Assembly: GCF_010093815.1 (NCBI RefSeq)
Contig: NW_022985555.1
Span: forward strand, 248,001 to 312,000
Length of the DNA stretch: 64,000 nt
Direction: 5' to 3'
Source: Pseudovirgaria hyperparasitica
Lineage: Eukaryota > Ascomycota > Dothideomycetes > Acrospermales > Acrospermaceae
Of the stretch, positions 45,754 through 57,042 are shown in pieces; position 1 is the first letter of the stretch, and the number at the start of each line of letters is the position of its first letter. The notes beneath the pieces were generated by a model. The model did not search any database. It saw only the letters and a list, made by a program, of their open reading frames with translations, and was not told where the DNA came from. The position numbers and the translations under genes are program-made.

Positions 45754-47207
45754 TGTGGATTCTTCGTGTCGTTGCTGTTGTTGTTGTTGGAGAGTGTACT
45801 CGCAAGTCTATCTTCGTGTCGTTGCTGCTGCCGTCGACGAGGATACTCGCAAGTCTAAGATCGCGTAGTCCTGTCGAAGAAGTCGTGTCGAAGAAAAAGA
45901 GGAAGAAGAAGAAGCAGGAAAAAGTCACGGCGCCATAAATCGAAACTTTTCCTCCCAAGACCTTCAGACCCAGATTCGACACGAACAAGGCAAGCGAAAG
46001 CACACAATAACACACAAAGATGATTAATGCTCTGTTCCAGTTCCCAAAAAAGGGGGTGTCGGTGCCAATGTCACTCACTCCCGGGCAGCAAGCGAGGTTC
46101 GGCGAGTGACGGACGGACGGATCGGGTTTAAGGGAGGACGACGACGAGACGTAGAGGAAGGGGTAGAGTAGAGCAAGGGCAAGGCTGATGTTGTTGTTGT
46201 TGTTGTTGTTACACACCATCTATATATATACACAACCCCGGAGGTGTATACATAATATATACATTCACGCCAACATCTTCGGCGATCAAGATTGAATCAG
46301 ACAAATTGAAGAAGCTAGGCAGGTAGGTGTAGTAGGAAAGGGGGGGGGGAGGGAGCGAACTGCGTCATGCGTCATGCATGAAGGGTATGTGTGGTGGATG
46401 CTACAGCAGGGGTGATGCTTGCGTGTTGACCGGCGTTCTTCTGCATGTTCTACGGATTCGATTGTATCTCAGGATCTGCAATATCTCGATATCTCTCCCG
46501 GTAAGCAAGCAAGCAAGCGGGTCAGCCCGTGCGTAAGATGAATAGACAGATGAGTCCAAGATACATGGTAAACAGATGGATAGTAAATAGAGGGATAGTC
46601 CCAAGCACCTGGCACGTGCTCAGTGTCCGTGTCAGTGGAAGTCCGTGAATGGCAAGAACGACGCACGCAAGATCGTCGGTTTGCTGGTGCGTGCCCGGTG
46701 CTGCAGTCACGTGCTGCGTGTGTGTGCGCAAGCCTAATTAGCCGCATTAGGCAGTTACGGTGGCGCAAACCTTAAACCCGCCGTCCGGGCTGAAGAAATG
46801 ACGGATTCGGCGAATCAACATTGGCCTTACAAATACATAGCTACATACTACTGTACATGTACAATATGTGAGCGATCGCGTGAGTGCAGCTGTTTATTTG
46901 TATTTATTTTATTTGCATTGCTCGGCGAGTATGGGATGGAATGGAACGGAATGAAGAGAGGGAGGGCTGTGGATATCCGCGGGGTTGGCTGGCTGGTCCC
47001 TCATGTTGTCAAACTCCTCGACACCCCCAGTCAGATCCCAGGTCCTTGTCCGGATGGCATGATGAATATCCATCAGCCCATCCATCTACCTGTCCATCCA
47101 TCCATCTGTTAATCTGTTAATCTCACACCTTATCCATCCATCCACCCCGAGACCCGGCGCGCGGGTCGTCGCGCACACAGCACTTGATACCTGACAGGTG
47201 TGAATTG

Positions 47208-47250
47208 CTGTTTGTCTGTCTGTCCGTCTGTCTGTCTGTCTGTCTATCCT
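47208..47250. repeat. GTCT tetranucleotide microsatellite
   Basis: About ten copies of gtct with one gtcc variant. Confidence 0.8.
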
Positions 47251-49251
47251 CTATTCTTCCATCCCATCTCCGGAGCTATAGACAAGACAGTAAGAATGAA
47301 GCAGCTACTAAGCCAGCCAAGGCATCTCCACCCGCCCACACCGCCGCCGGACGTTGGACCTCGTTTGCGGTCTCGCGTGTGATTGGCGTATCACTTTCCT
47401 TGGCTCCACCATTCTGTAGGTACTGTCCCTAATGTATGTCCCTTTGTCATGTACATACATACATCAAACACAAGCAACGACGACAGCGACAACGTGCAAT
47501 AGAATGTACACGTCGCTTTTTCGGTCTGTGCGTGTCATTGCTGTTGTCGTGCTGTGCGGTCTGTGTGCGATCTGTGCGTGCGTGCGGAAGGATTGATGGA
47601 TCGCATCGCATCGTATCGTATCGCATCGAGTCAATCCAAATACATATCTCGATAACTTGGATAATCACAGATGGCCGGATTAATGGCCAGGACGCCTAAC
47701 GTGCGTGCAGTGCCATGCAGTGCTGCAGTCTCGTCCAGCCTCGCGTCGAGTATCTCGAATACGTCGGCTTGCAGTGTGCATTGCATCGTGGCCAAGTGTC
47801 CGTTTGCGTCGTGCTGCTTCGTAAGGCAACCAGTCTCTCTTCTTTGCCAGCGGTCGTTGTGATCTAGACTTGCTGCAACGACTGCATGCTGCTGCGAACA
47901 ACGGCTGGGCTGGACATGGGCATGGGTATGGTATCGACATGGATATAGGTAAGGCTGCGAGGGTAGGTGGGTGGGTAGGTAGGTAGGTACATACGACGAC
48001 TTGGACTACTCGTCATGCAGGTCCGCGTTTCTCTATACTTTCTTTTGTCTTTTTATCTCTTTATTTGTGTATGTGTGTGCTATACATCTAGCATTGAAGT
48101 GCTGCTGGATGTAATACTATGTTGTAGGAGTAGACTAGACGTCGGTGTAGTAGTGGCAGTAGAAGCTGTAGAAGCAGTAGTGGTAGCGGTAACTACCCAC
48201 TAGGCACTCACTCCCTGAATCAACTAGCCCTCTCTACTCCTACTATTACTACTACGACTCTCTACCCATCCAGCATATCAAATAAATATCACATCACATC
48301 ATCACAACCTATCAATCCATCAACCCATCCATCCATATACGCAAAAAACATGACTCTACCACGCATTACCCAGCAGCCAGCCCAGCAGCCCTTTCAGCAG
48401 CCAGCCAGCCCAGCAGCCAGCCATAGTAACACCACATCCACCACATCCACCACTCCACCCCACACCACGCAAGGACACAGCATCTTGATTTGACTCCCCC
48501 CGCATATACTGTACGTCTGTATGTATGTACATGTATGTCTATATGCATGCATGTACATAGGGCAGACCACAGCACACAGCACACAGCACACAGCACATAC
48601 CACGCGAAATCCAACTTTCTCATTCCTTATCTCTCTCGTCTTGTTGCCAATCAATTGACCATTCATTCACCAATCATCCAGTTGATCAATCACTTAAATC
48701 AATCGACTTATCAATTAATCAGTTTAACCAATTAATCAATTAATCAATTACCCACCCACTCACCCACTTCCTCGAACCAACCCTTCATCTTCTACCGTAC
48801 CATCCCATCCTCACTCAAACTCAAACACAACACTCGAAACCTGGAGAATTGGCTCGAGTCAGTACGTGAGTATGTGAGTAAGTAAATAAGTAGAGTTTGA
48901 AATGGTGAAACGCGGATGGTGAGACGTGAGATGACTACTTGGTATTGCGCTGCTCGTGTGGACATGACTCGTGCTGCTTGGTGCGCGTGCGTGGAGTGGA
49001 GTGGAGTGTGCGCGTGCGTGGTGCGTGGTGCGTGGTAGTGCGTGATGGCTGGGATGGATGTAGTGTGCGCGTGCATGGGTGTGGGTGGATGTGGAGAGGT
49101 ATGTGGAGAAATGGAGAGGTGGAGAGGTGGAGGACATGCGGGTGCAGACATTACGATCACTACTACTACTCTAACGACTACAGACTTGGATCAAATACAC
49201 CACGACACGACACGACACACATACACACATACATACACATACATACTCCCA

Positions 49252-49282
49252 TCTCATCCCATCCCATCCCATCCCATCCCAC
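49252..49282. repeat. ATCCC pentanucleotide repeat
   Basis: About six copies of atccc or atctc. Confidence 0.75.
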
Positions 49283-49860
49283 CACCAAATCCCCCCTCAC
49301 ACTCCCCAGACAGCATGTATCTCGCCCCGTCCCATTGGCTGGAGTGCTGTATTAGGGTGTTTGCCGTGGTGGGATGATATATAAGTACATGTCTATATTA
49401 CGTCCCGTCACTCGAGACTAGGAGGGAGGGCGATGGATGGAAGGCCGACTGGACTGGCTGGGCTGCTTCAATTGTAGTTTATGAGGTGAGGTCGTGATGT
49501 GAGTCTACGATCCGAGTTCAGCCTCTGAAGAGGACAAGATATAGATGCGACCATGGCTGCTGCTGTCTGTCTGTCCACCGAGTATCCGTGATGAGAGTGT
49601 CGGAGTTCACCTGTCTTTGTATCAAAGTGTACGTTAGGTCTGTTGTAGATACTGCTCGCAGTGTATACAGAGTGCTTTGTATGAAGTGAATCGTGGTATT
49701 GTTTATTTGTTTGAGATGTCGACTCCTTGCTTGATGCTCATCGACTGACTGCAGCCTGCTGTCTCTAGTGACAGCTCCGGTATTTGTATATCGTCAACTG
49801 AGACTTTACTTCTCCTACTCCTCCGCTCATGCTTTATAGACTTCAGTCTCCATCTACGAG

Positions 49861-51480
49861 ATGTCTTATACAAGATCCCCCAGTCCCTTGTCTGATGGTG
49901 TTGCGGAGCATGCGGGTGTGGACTTGACTACTGATGGGAGTGGCTCGTGTCAAGATGCGGATGAGATGGCTACTCTTGTGGATTTCTCACATCGAGGCAC
50001 GGATGAGATGGCTACGCTTGCGAGTTTATCGCGTCAAGACACGGAAGATTCGGCTACTGATGGGAGTAACTCGTGTCAAGATACGGATGAGATGGCTACT
50101 CTTGCGAGTTTATCGCTTCAGGACACGCAAGAAATGACTACTACTCCCGCCCCCTCGCACCAAGACACGGCAAAAGAGCTTCAAAGCGTGATATCCAACG
50201 CAGAGCTCGACACTTCCACCAAAAACCACATGAATCATCTCGTCCAAACCATGCAGACTCAGCACCAAACCATCTGCCCAGCATGCCTCGAGCCAGACAC
50301 TCACTCAACAGCCAGCAGCTCCGACCCGGAGTCGACTTCCCGAAAACGCAAGCACAGTCAAACCACCCCCTCTACCCCCGAGTCTGGCACCACCACCACC
50401 ACAAGACCCAAGAAAAAAAGCAGAAAACATCCTCAAAATACAGTATTCAGTACCGCTTATGTTGGCAGGTTCAGACGCTGTAATAATGACGACTGGTTCT
50501 CCCGATTCGCCGTCGGCAACCCGGAGCCCGTTCATCTTCCTGCGTATGGTGCCGCAATATCCAAGCGAGCAGGCAATACCCACCAGGGAGAGTATCTCGA
50601 TGATCTGGCTGAGCAACACGCCGAAGCGGGCATGCATGGCCAGCCACGCCCGCTCACGATCTTTGGCTCTACACTTGCTCCGAAGCCGTCCTTGCCCAAA
50701 CACAAACATCCAGAAGACGTCGCAGCAATGGTAAACTATCTGACCAATCCCGACCCACACCTCATCTCCAAAACCCCCACCGAAGAGGCCATCCACTCCT
50801 GGTCCACCATGCCAACAGACTACCCCAAAATCATGGTCCGTCTCTGGGACCACAACTCCAAGGCCCACATCGAGGACGGCAAGCAAGGCTTCCTCTCCCA
50901 GTGCGGCGGCGTGCCCCTCGACACCCCCTCCCTCCGCACCTACTTCCTCCAGTCCCACGTCGACTTCCGCAGCCGCGCCGCTACCCCCTTCATCTCCGTC
51001 ACCTCCGACCCCTCCAACGCCGCAAACTTCCACGTCCGCCGCCTCAAAGCCCGCCAGGAGAAGCGCAGCCGTGTCCCGGTCGTTCGTTTCACGCTCATGA
51101 ACTGGGCCGCCCGCGTGGCGGAGGGCATGCCTACTCTGCACATGGGCCGCGAGCTCAGGCACTACAACGTCTACAACCCCTATGCGTACTCTGCCTGCAG
51201 CGACGCGATTGAGAAGTTTGAGTGGCTTGCGCTGTGGTGTGTTCCGCCGTCGCAGATCGTGGGGACGTGGTTTGTGGGGGATATGGAGGATTGGATGGCG
51301 AGGCGTGATGAGGGTATGAGTGGCTCGATGAGGCCGGACGCGAGATGGCTTTGGAGCTTTCATTTTGATGCTTGGTGGAAGCTGGTTGCTCTGCCGGCTT
51401 ACGAGGCGCATGAGCGGACGAGGCTGGGTGGTGGTGTCCCTGAGCATATTGAGAATTGCGGCTGCTGCGGCCATTCTTGA
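49861..51480 (+). CDS. repeat-bearing protein with DUF7587-like, possibly ART-like C-terminus
   Basis: A single-exon gene of 539 aa. Residues about 20-105 consist of imperfect repeats of a D-E-M-A-T-L-x-S-L-S-x-Q-D-T type unit. A short C-x2-C follows (C-P-A-C-L), then basic clusters S-R-K-R-K-H-S and R-P-K-K-K-S-R-K that look like nuclear localisation signals. The C-terminal domain of about 220 residues has V-R-L-W-D (Arg327), T-P-F-I-S-V-T-S-D (375-383), E-K-F-E (Glu451/454) and P-P-S-Q-I-V-G-T-W-F-V. The Arg / S-T-S-like / Glu order and the final P-x-S-Q-I-x-G-x-W block recall R-S-E-type ADP-ribosyltransferase folds and the fungal DUF7587 family. This is pattern memory, and no enzymatic activity should be assumed. 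A 389-aa frame on the opposite strand is a composition shadow. Confidence 0.72.
   Translation: MSYTRSPSPLSDGVAEHAGVDLTTDGSGSCQDADEMATLVDFSHRGTDEMATLASLSRQDTEDSATDGSNSCQDTDEMATLASLSLQDTQEMTTTPAPSHQDTAKELQSVISNAELDTSTKNHMNHLVQTMQTQHQTICPACLEPDTHSTASSSDPESTSRKRKHSQTTPSTPESGTTTTTRPKKKSRKHPQNTVFSTAYVGRFRRCNNDDWFSRFAVGNPEPVHLPAYGAAISKRAGNTHQGEYLDDLAEQHAEAGMHGQPRPLTIFGSTLAPKPSLPKHKHPEDVAAMVNYLTNPDPHLISKTPTEEAIHSWSTMPTDYPKIMVRLWDHNSKAHIEDGKQGFLSQCGGVPLDTPSLRTYFLQSHVDFRSRAATPFISVTSDPSNAANFHVRRLKARQEKRSRVPVVRFTLMNWAARVAEGMPTLHMGRELRHYNVYNPYAYSACSDAIEKFEWLALWCVPPSQIVGTWFVGDMEDWMARRDEGMSGSMRPDARWLWSFHFDAWWKLVALPAYEAHERTRLGGGVPEHIENCGCCGHS
49930..50135 (+). repeat. coding imperfect repeat in the N-terminus
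   Basis: Repeats based on gatgagatggctactcttg and caagacacgg words, encoding D-E-M-A-T-L and Q-D-T segments in the 539-aa protein. Confidence 0.7.
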
Positions 51481-52310
51481 GGATCACATTCGGAGGGGCC
51501 GCTCGTCCTTGCAGGACTCCTTGTGCAGCATTTTGTCGAGGTTCGTTTGATCTTCACTTTTTCTCTTTCCAGTCCTGCTCATCACTCTTTTCCGCAATCC
51601 TTCACCGTTTCGTCAATTCCATTTTTCCCCTTTGCTTGGGTAGGTCGATTTCATTGGCGCGTTGCGTCTTCCTTGTAAAGTTTCGATCTGCTTTCTCGAG
51701 TCTACTATGTCGGTAGTAGCCATTTCCTTATATTTCTGGGTCTATTTAAAGTCGATTAGCACAGTTTGTCTCGGCGTACATTAGCCTTTAGATCAAACTT
51801 TTTCAAATCTACTTAGGGGTTAGTAGAGCATCTCGTCATATTTCTGGGTCTGTTGAAGGTTGGTTCTTACATGCGTATCAGTATCCGCTATCATTCAGAT
51901 CAGCATACAAGAGCAATAATAGCGTCGAACGTTGGGGTTAAGGACTGCATTCTTAATTGTGCACATGATCTGGCACTAGTACCCCGACCTACCTTGATAG
52001 CAGCTTGAATGGGTATCACAGACGCCCTAGCACGAAGATAGATCTAGACAATTCTACCAATCTTCTCCACGTCCTCCCGATGTGTATCCTGCCATGTCAA
52101 TGCATGACAACCCCATACCCCTCCACGTGACCAGCCAGCTCCTGCACACCCCACCTCCTGACCAAAATAAAACCCCACAAACTCTCCTCATCAAATCCAC
52201 ACACACGTACATACATACATCTCCAGCCTTCCATCTCCCACCCACCTCAATCCCCACGTCCCACACCACCACCACCCCAACAAAACAAACAAATCACCAA
52301 ACAAACAAAA
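51481..52310. other. gene-free spacer
   Basis: About 830 bases: 3' UTR of the previous gene, then a C/A-rich leader before 52311. No further gene is seen. Confidence 0.5.
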
Positions 52311-52762
52311 ATGCCCCACCCGCAAAAATACCGCCTCTTCTTCCACACGCCCCCCGCCGCCCTCGAAGCCTGCAAAGCAGCCATCTTCAACGCCGGCGCG
52401 GGCCGCTACCCGGGCGGCAAATACACAGAGTGCGCCTGGGCCGTGCTCGGCCAGGCCCAGTTCCGCCCCGGTCAGGCTGCGAAGCCGCATCTGGGCGTGG
52501 CTGGACAGCTGGAGCGGACGGAGGAGGTGAGGGTTGAGGTTGTGTGTTTTGGCGAGGAGGTTGTGAGGGAGGCGGTTGGGGCTTTGAGGAGGTGAGTTTG
52601 AGGGTTTTTTGGGGTTTGGGGGGTTGTTTGGGGGGAGGGGGAGGGGAGGGAGGGGGTGGTTGTGGTGATGATGATGATGATGATGATGCTAATCTATGGG
52701 TTTGTAGGGCGCATCCGTATGAGGAGCCGTCGTATGGGGTGTATGCGTTGGCGGATTTTTGA
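52311..52762 (+). CDS. stand-alone NIF3/CutA-like (YqfO-type) domain protein
   Basis: Two exons, 52311-52591 and 52708-52762, give 111 aa. The fold is the PII/CutA-like insert of NIF3/YqfO proteins: Y-R-L-F-F-H-T-P at the start, A-I-F-N-A-G-A-G-R-Y-P-G-G-K-Y-T-E-C-A-W (the G-x-G-x-x-G loop typical of NIF3 inserts), G-Q-F-R-P-type and V-R-V-E-V-V-C strands, and A-H-P-Y-E-E-P-S-Y-G-V-Y-A-L at the end. Fungal and bacterial genomes carry this domain alone; its function is unknown, with metal or small-ligand binding only inferred. The intron holds a gat microsatellite (52664-52688). Confidence 0.88.
52664..52688. repeat. GAT microsatellite inside an intron
   Basis: About eight copies of gat within the intron of the NIF3/CutA-like gene. 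Confidence 0.8.
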
Positions 52763-53427
52763 TACTGGGTGGTGGGTTTTGGGGATGTTGGGGGGTTTTT
52801 GTTTGTATGATGGGTGTGTACTTACAGAGGGATCCGTGGGACCGGGAGAAGTAATGGATGGACCCTCGTGCATCTGAGATTGCTATTGCTACCGAGTTAT
52901 CAAGTGACGTCGAGAGTTGCGTGTAGAGGTACTACTCATCTCGTGCCATCCTAATCATCCATCGATGGCTATTTCAGTGTGATTTCTAGCACGTCTCGTA
53001 TGCGGAGATACTACTCTCCTTTTATAGAGAATCTATCGAGTCTTGTTCGCTGGGTATATGTCTATCTAGGGTATATCTTATGAATCGTATGCTACACTCT
53101 GTATATGGGATTATGTGTTATTTTACAATCAGTAGTACCGTTCTGTTATTAGATCTGATTGATTTGCTTCCACCTCAAGACTTATCAAGTCAAGTCATGT
53201 CTAGATACTCATAGGGTGAGAGAAGGTTGAGAGAAGGTGTTCAGAGTAGAGGAGGCCGTGCTCAGAGTTACGCCCACAGTACGTGCTATGCCACATCTAG
53301 AAGGTGGGGTTTGGGCGTAAACACTCTCATGCATCAGAGTTTGTTACCGAATCATTGTAACATACACTGTCACTTGTGGGGCTGCTAGCCATCCTCGTGC
53401 ATCCCGATATCCATCCATACAAGAGCC
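52763..53427. other. gene-free spacer
   Basis: About 665 bases before the second HET gene; likely 3' UTR and promoter. Nothing else is recognised. Confidence 0.45.
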
Positions 53428-55314
53428 ATGGCGGCGTCCCAAAGGGCCTACCAATACGGTAGCATGCCCTCTCACACTTCGTTCCGAACTCTAGAACTCT
53501 TGCCTGGACGCCGAGACGATCATATCTCGTGTGTGCTGCATCATGTAGACTGGTCACACCCACCAGAATATGAAGCGTTATCCTATGCTTGGGGAGATGC
53601 AAAGGATGTAGAGTGGATTACATGCCAAGATAGAGAGTTAAAGGTGACTCGAAGCCTCTATAACGCACTCAGACATCTTCGCCTCCAAGATAAGTCTAGG
53701 ATGCTGTGGGCAGATGCCATCTGGTAAGATGGGCTCAAGTAGTTCTATCGCGACCGTCGTCGACTTGTTCGGCCCTCTGCTAGTCAGACTGTCTCTCATT
53801 GTCTGACACCTCTTAGTATCAACCAGTCCGACGTTCCTGAACGCAGCAGTCAGGTCACGCAAATGCTGAGGATATACCAGACTGCAAAAACAGTCATCGT
53901 TTGGCTCGGGCCAGACTCAGAGAAAGGGCAGGCCAAGCAAGCCGTGAATGCCATCAGGACCATATCGGATTTCATCTGCCAAAGGGTCGGTATCCCCGTC
54001 TCCGACCTGAGCTCAATCAGCGATGTCTACCAAGAAGTCATCTTCAAGAATAAAAAGTCGCTTCCACTACCGAATGACTGCGATTTTGTCACCGGCAGCA
54101 TGTGGCAAAGCCTCGTATGGTTCTACTCCCATCTTTACTTCACACGCGTGTGGGCCATTCAAGAGGTAAATGCCACGACAGAACGTGTGGTCCATTGTGG
54201 GCACGAAACCGTCGAGTGGGATCGTGTGGCACTGGTAGCTGGTTATATAATCATGGAAACCGCTTCGTCAAAGAGCCTCGGTTTCTCCACGGCAAAGTGC
54301 TGGTTCGCAGCCATCATGACAACGGAGCGTATACGACAGCCCAAAAACTGGCTGTTCATGCTGTATTTGACGTCCAATTTCAACAGCACGGACCCGAGAG
54401 ACCAGATATACGGGCTACGTGGGCTGATGAGGCTCTCGGGCGGAGACGCCCCTGAAGGGCTGTTGCATCCCGACTACGCAAAGTCAGATACAGAAGTCTA
54501 TCGCGACTCTGTTGAAGCCGGATTGGTCCATTTCCAGAACACGGATGTGCTGCTGTACCGCAAAGGAGACGAAAGCCCGTCTTGGATTCCCCGCTGGGAC
54601 CGGCCCATGCTGTTTCGCAACCCCTTCCGATTTGGAAAAGCGCTTCCATGGAGACCTGCTGGTCTTACAAAACCCGTCTGGACTATTGACAAGGAAGCAA
54701 ACTTGCTTTCCCTGTCGGGCTATACCATTGATTGTATTAAAGATACTGTACCGTATAGAGAAAGTATCTTCGGCAATGCAATGATCGAGTCGGACGAGGG
54801 GAGGGAAGAACTAGGCAAACTATGGCAACAGATACTAACGACAATGGAGCGAAGTTTCCGACAAACTCCATTTGATGCTTCCATACTCACCGCCGCGGCA
54901 ACATCTTTCTCTTTTGGCCTAGATGAGAACAGCGACCCCACCAATGAACGTCTATTACTACACAAGTTCATCGCTTACCTGAGACTGATTCTTAGCAACG
55001 AAACTCTCAACAAATACATACCGCAGAACCTAAGCGAGGAAACCGAGTACGCCAACGGCCTCCTCTTCGGCAAGCCCGTCTGGGACTTTCCATACCCGGA
55101 ATCCAGCTTCTTCCTTACCGCAACTGGAATGGCGGGATGCTGCGTCTCGACGACACAAGCTGAAGATGTCGTATTCGCCCCTTTGGGCAGTACATATCCT
55201 TTCGTGCTACGCCGTCATGGTGATTGCTATAGTCTCAGGGGCTTCGCGTTCGTGTATGGCATGATGCGGGGGGAGCGGGTAGGGCGCGAGGTCGAAAGTG
55301 TTACGATATGCTAG
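53428..55314 (+). CDS. HET-domain protein (HET-6-type)
   Basis: Two exons, 53428-53723 and 53817-55314, give 597 aa. The HET domain starts with F-R-T-L-E-L-L-P-G and Y-E-A-L-S-Y-A-W-G-D, and the splice joins M-L-W-A-D-A-I to C-I-N-Q-S-D-V-P-E-R-S-S-Q-V, followed by V-I-V-W-L-G-P-D-S and Y-F-T-R-V-W-A-I-Q-E-V. This is the HET-6 / heterokaryon-incompatibility type common in Pezizomycotina, clearly different from the HET gene at 39.4 kb. The C-terminal half carries D-P-R-D-Q-I-Y-G-L-R-G-L, L-H-P-D-Y and a late conserved region ending in G-D-C-Y-S-L-R-G-F-A-F-V-Y-G-M-M-R-G, all typical and intact. Recognition of non-self is assumed from the family. Confidence 0.92.
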
Positions 55315-56219
55315 TACGATGCTGCGACGACGCGGACGCCTCGAGGATATGAATTCGAGCTATCACATCTTTTAGAGATCTACGGAAAGGAATGGATGGG
55401 ATGGTGGCCAAGGTATGAGCATCTTAAGAGGTGAGATGATTGGACTTCCATGCATGATATACGCTTGTCCAGCCTCTAATGGTGTCGTATATGTGAAAGC
55501 GAATAGTCGAATGATTGTAGGAGTCCATGGATATGTAAGGCGATAATAATCACTGCTATTGGCGTATTTGCCATTGAGACAGTGGTGTATTTGGCATTCT
55601 GGGAAACTCTATACTGGAGAACTGAGTTATATTATACAGATGCGATCGTGGTAGCCGTATTGATAACCCCTTGAACGGACCAGTTCCAGGCTGCCAGGAA
55701 TCTCTCCGGCCTGGAAATACAGACTCCTGCCTCTTATAAGTATCTCTTCAACCACATCATAACATCTACATTATCATCTTCACGTTCATTTGTATCAGGG
55801 TATATAAACTCTCGCCACCTCGCATCAAGATCCATCTCAAGAGTTTCATACCCATCTGTCAAATGTCTGCTAATGACGGCACGGCTCAGCACATGAACTA
55901 CATGTTGTTCCCCATCTCTTACTCGTCAACAGCCTTACTTAACATCACAACACCCGTCAAGACACACGCACAATACTCCGAAATAGAATCCTAGCATACT
56001 GGGCACAAATATAAGAGCTCTACCAATGACATACAACAGCAAACCCTCTCCTCGCCCCAGCCCTCGCAGCATCCCCCGTCTATCCTCTATCCAAACGAGC
56101 GAATCTCCCCTCAAACAACCCCTTAAAAAATCAACCCCGCAAATCCAGTCCTACAAGCACATTTCATCAGGGCTGCCAACCATGACCATCCAGTCCCAAG
56201 AACGCGACGACCAACCCCA
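55315..56219. other. spacer with a TATA-led short ORF
   Basis: About 900 bases between the HET gene and the small secreted gene on minus. A tatataaac element near 55801 precedes a 43-aa ORF (described separately). Nothing else is clear. Confidence 0.4.
55863..55994 (+). CDS. possible 43-aa ORF behind a TATA element
   Basis: An ATG about 60 bases downstream of tatataaac, in a setting that looks like a core promoter and leader, opens a 43-aa frame (M-S-A-N-D-G-T-A-Q-H-M). No domain or signal peptide is recognisable; it may be a first exon, a short peptide gene or chance. Confidence 0.22.
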   Translation: MSANDGTAQHMNYMLFPISYSSTALLNITTPVKTHAQYSEIES

Positions 56220-56668
56220 TCAGCCGCAGTAATCGCTCCGACCACTCCCAGCATCAACACAGTTGCCACACGGCGTGCGCCCGTTGACCCACACCAGCGT
56301 CTCGCCCTGGCCCGCACACTTGAACAGGCTCTGTCCGATCTGCGCCGTGCTGGGATACTGCCCGTTGTTCCACGCGTCGGCGAGGACTTTGCCTTGGATT
56401 TCGGTGTCGGTTCATCCTGGGTTGTGGGGTGTTAGTCTGGGGCTCTCGATATGGATTGTCGGGCTGGATGTGAGGATGTGCTCATCGTCTGATAGGGGGT
56501 TTCTGGGGGATGTGGGAGATGGGTAGATGGATGCGCTGGATGTTGTGACGTACCGCGGCCCTTGAACGTGTGTCCGCAGTAGAAGAGGAAGGTCTTGCAG
56601 TCGCCCGCTGCGGCCGTGATGGCGAGCTGGGAGACGGCGAGGCCGATGAGGGTGGAGGTGGCGAGCAT
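56220..56668 (-). CDS. small secreted cysteine-containing protein
   Basis: Two exons, 56668-56554 and 56392-56220, give 95 aa. Met at 56668 starts a clear signal peptide (L-A-T-S-T-L-I-G-L-A-V-S-Q-L-A-I-T-A-A-A). The mature part has six cysteines (D-C-K-T-F-L-F-Y-C-G-H-T, F-K-C-A-G-Q, P-C-G-N-C-V-D-A-G-S-G-R-S-D-Y-C-G), a layout seen in a group of small secreted fungal proteins. The 5' splice site is clear (cgcg|gtacgt). The acceptor is less so: the best-looking site, acccag at about 56420, leads straight into an in-frame stop, so I use the caag at 56393, which restores the frame. The gene could instead be slightly damaged or spliced differently. Confidence 0.62.
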
Positions 56669-56959
56669 TGTGGTTTTTGTTGAGTTTGGTTTTTGGTGGT
56701 CTTTGTAGAAGGAAGGTGGAAAGTAGGGTTGGAGATCTGCTTTGTGCTTTGTGCTTGCTTGCTTGCTTGCTTGCTTGATGATCGCCAATCGACCAACCTC
56801 CTGGACTCTTTATATGTTTTCTAATCTATTCACCGATGCCGCCTTGATGCTCTGAGCATATTGTTTTCCTCGCCGTTGAGCTTCAGCTCGGTCATACTCA
56901 TGGACCAGTGCTCGCCGGAGTCATCTGGGAATCATGCGTTCTGACTGAATTGTCAGGCC

Positions 56960-57042
<83 letters not shown>

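Larger units (their letters stand above)
45754..49860. other. 4.1-kb gene-poor, microsatellite-rich stretch
   Basis: No protein-coding or RNA gene is supported. The left 450 bases are the ligase leader and promoter and carry a ttg repeat (46188-46210). Further repeats: caag near 46503-46518, gtct near 47208-47250, ggta near 47970-47990, cagcaca near 48570-48598, atccc near 49252-49282. ORFs such as 47671-47862 (Cys/Ser-rich, 63 aa) have no leader, homology or splice support that I can see. Confidence 0.55.

Noticed and set aside
45710-46219. 169-aa minus-strand ORF with poly-Asn start
   Set aside because: It overlaps the 5' end and leader of the ligase gene, and its Asn run comes from a ttg microsatellite.
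47671-47862. 63-aa Cys/Ser-rich ORF
   Set aside because: No signal peptide, regular cysteine pattern, splice partners or promoter features; it sits in repeat-rich DNA.
50305-51474. 389-aa minus-strand ORF opposite the ART-like gene
   Set aside because: It is fully antisense to a better-supported gene, low in domain-like features and explained by third-position GC bias.
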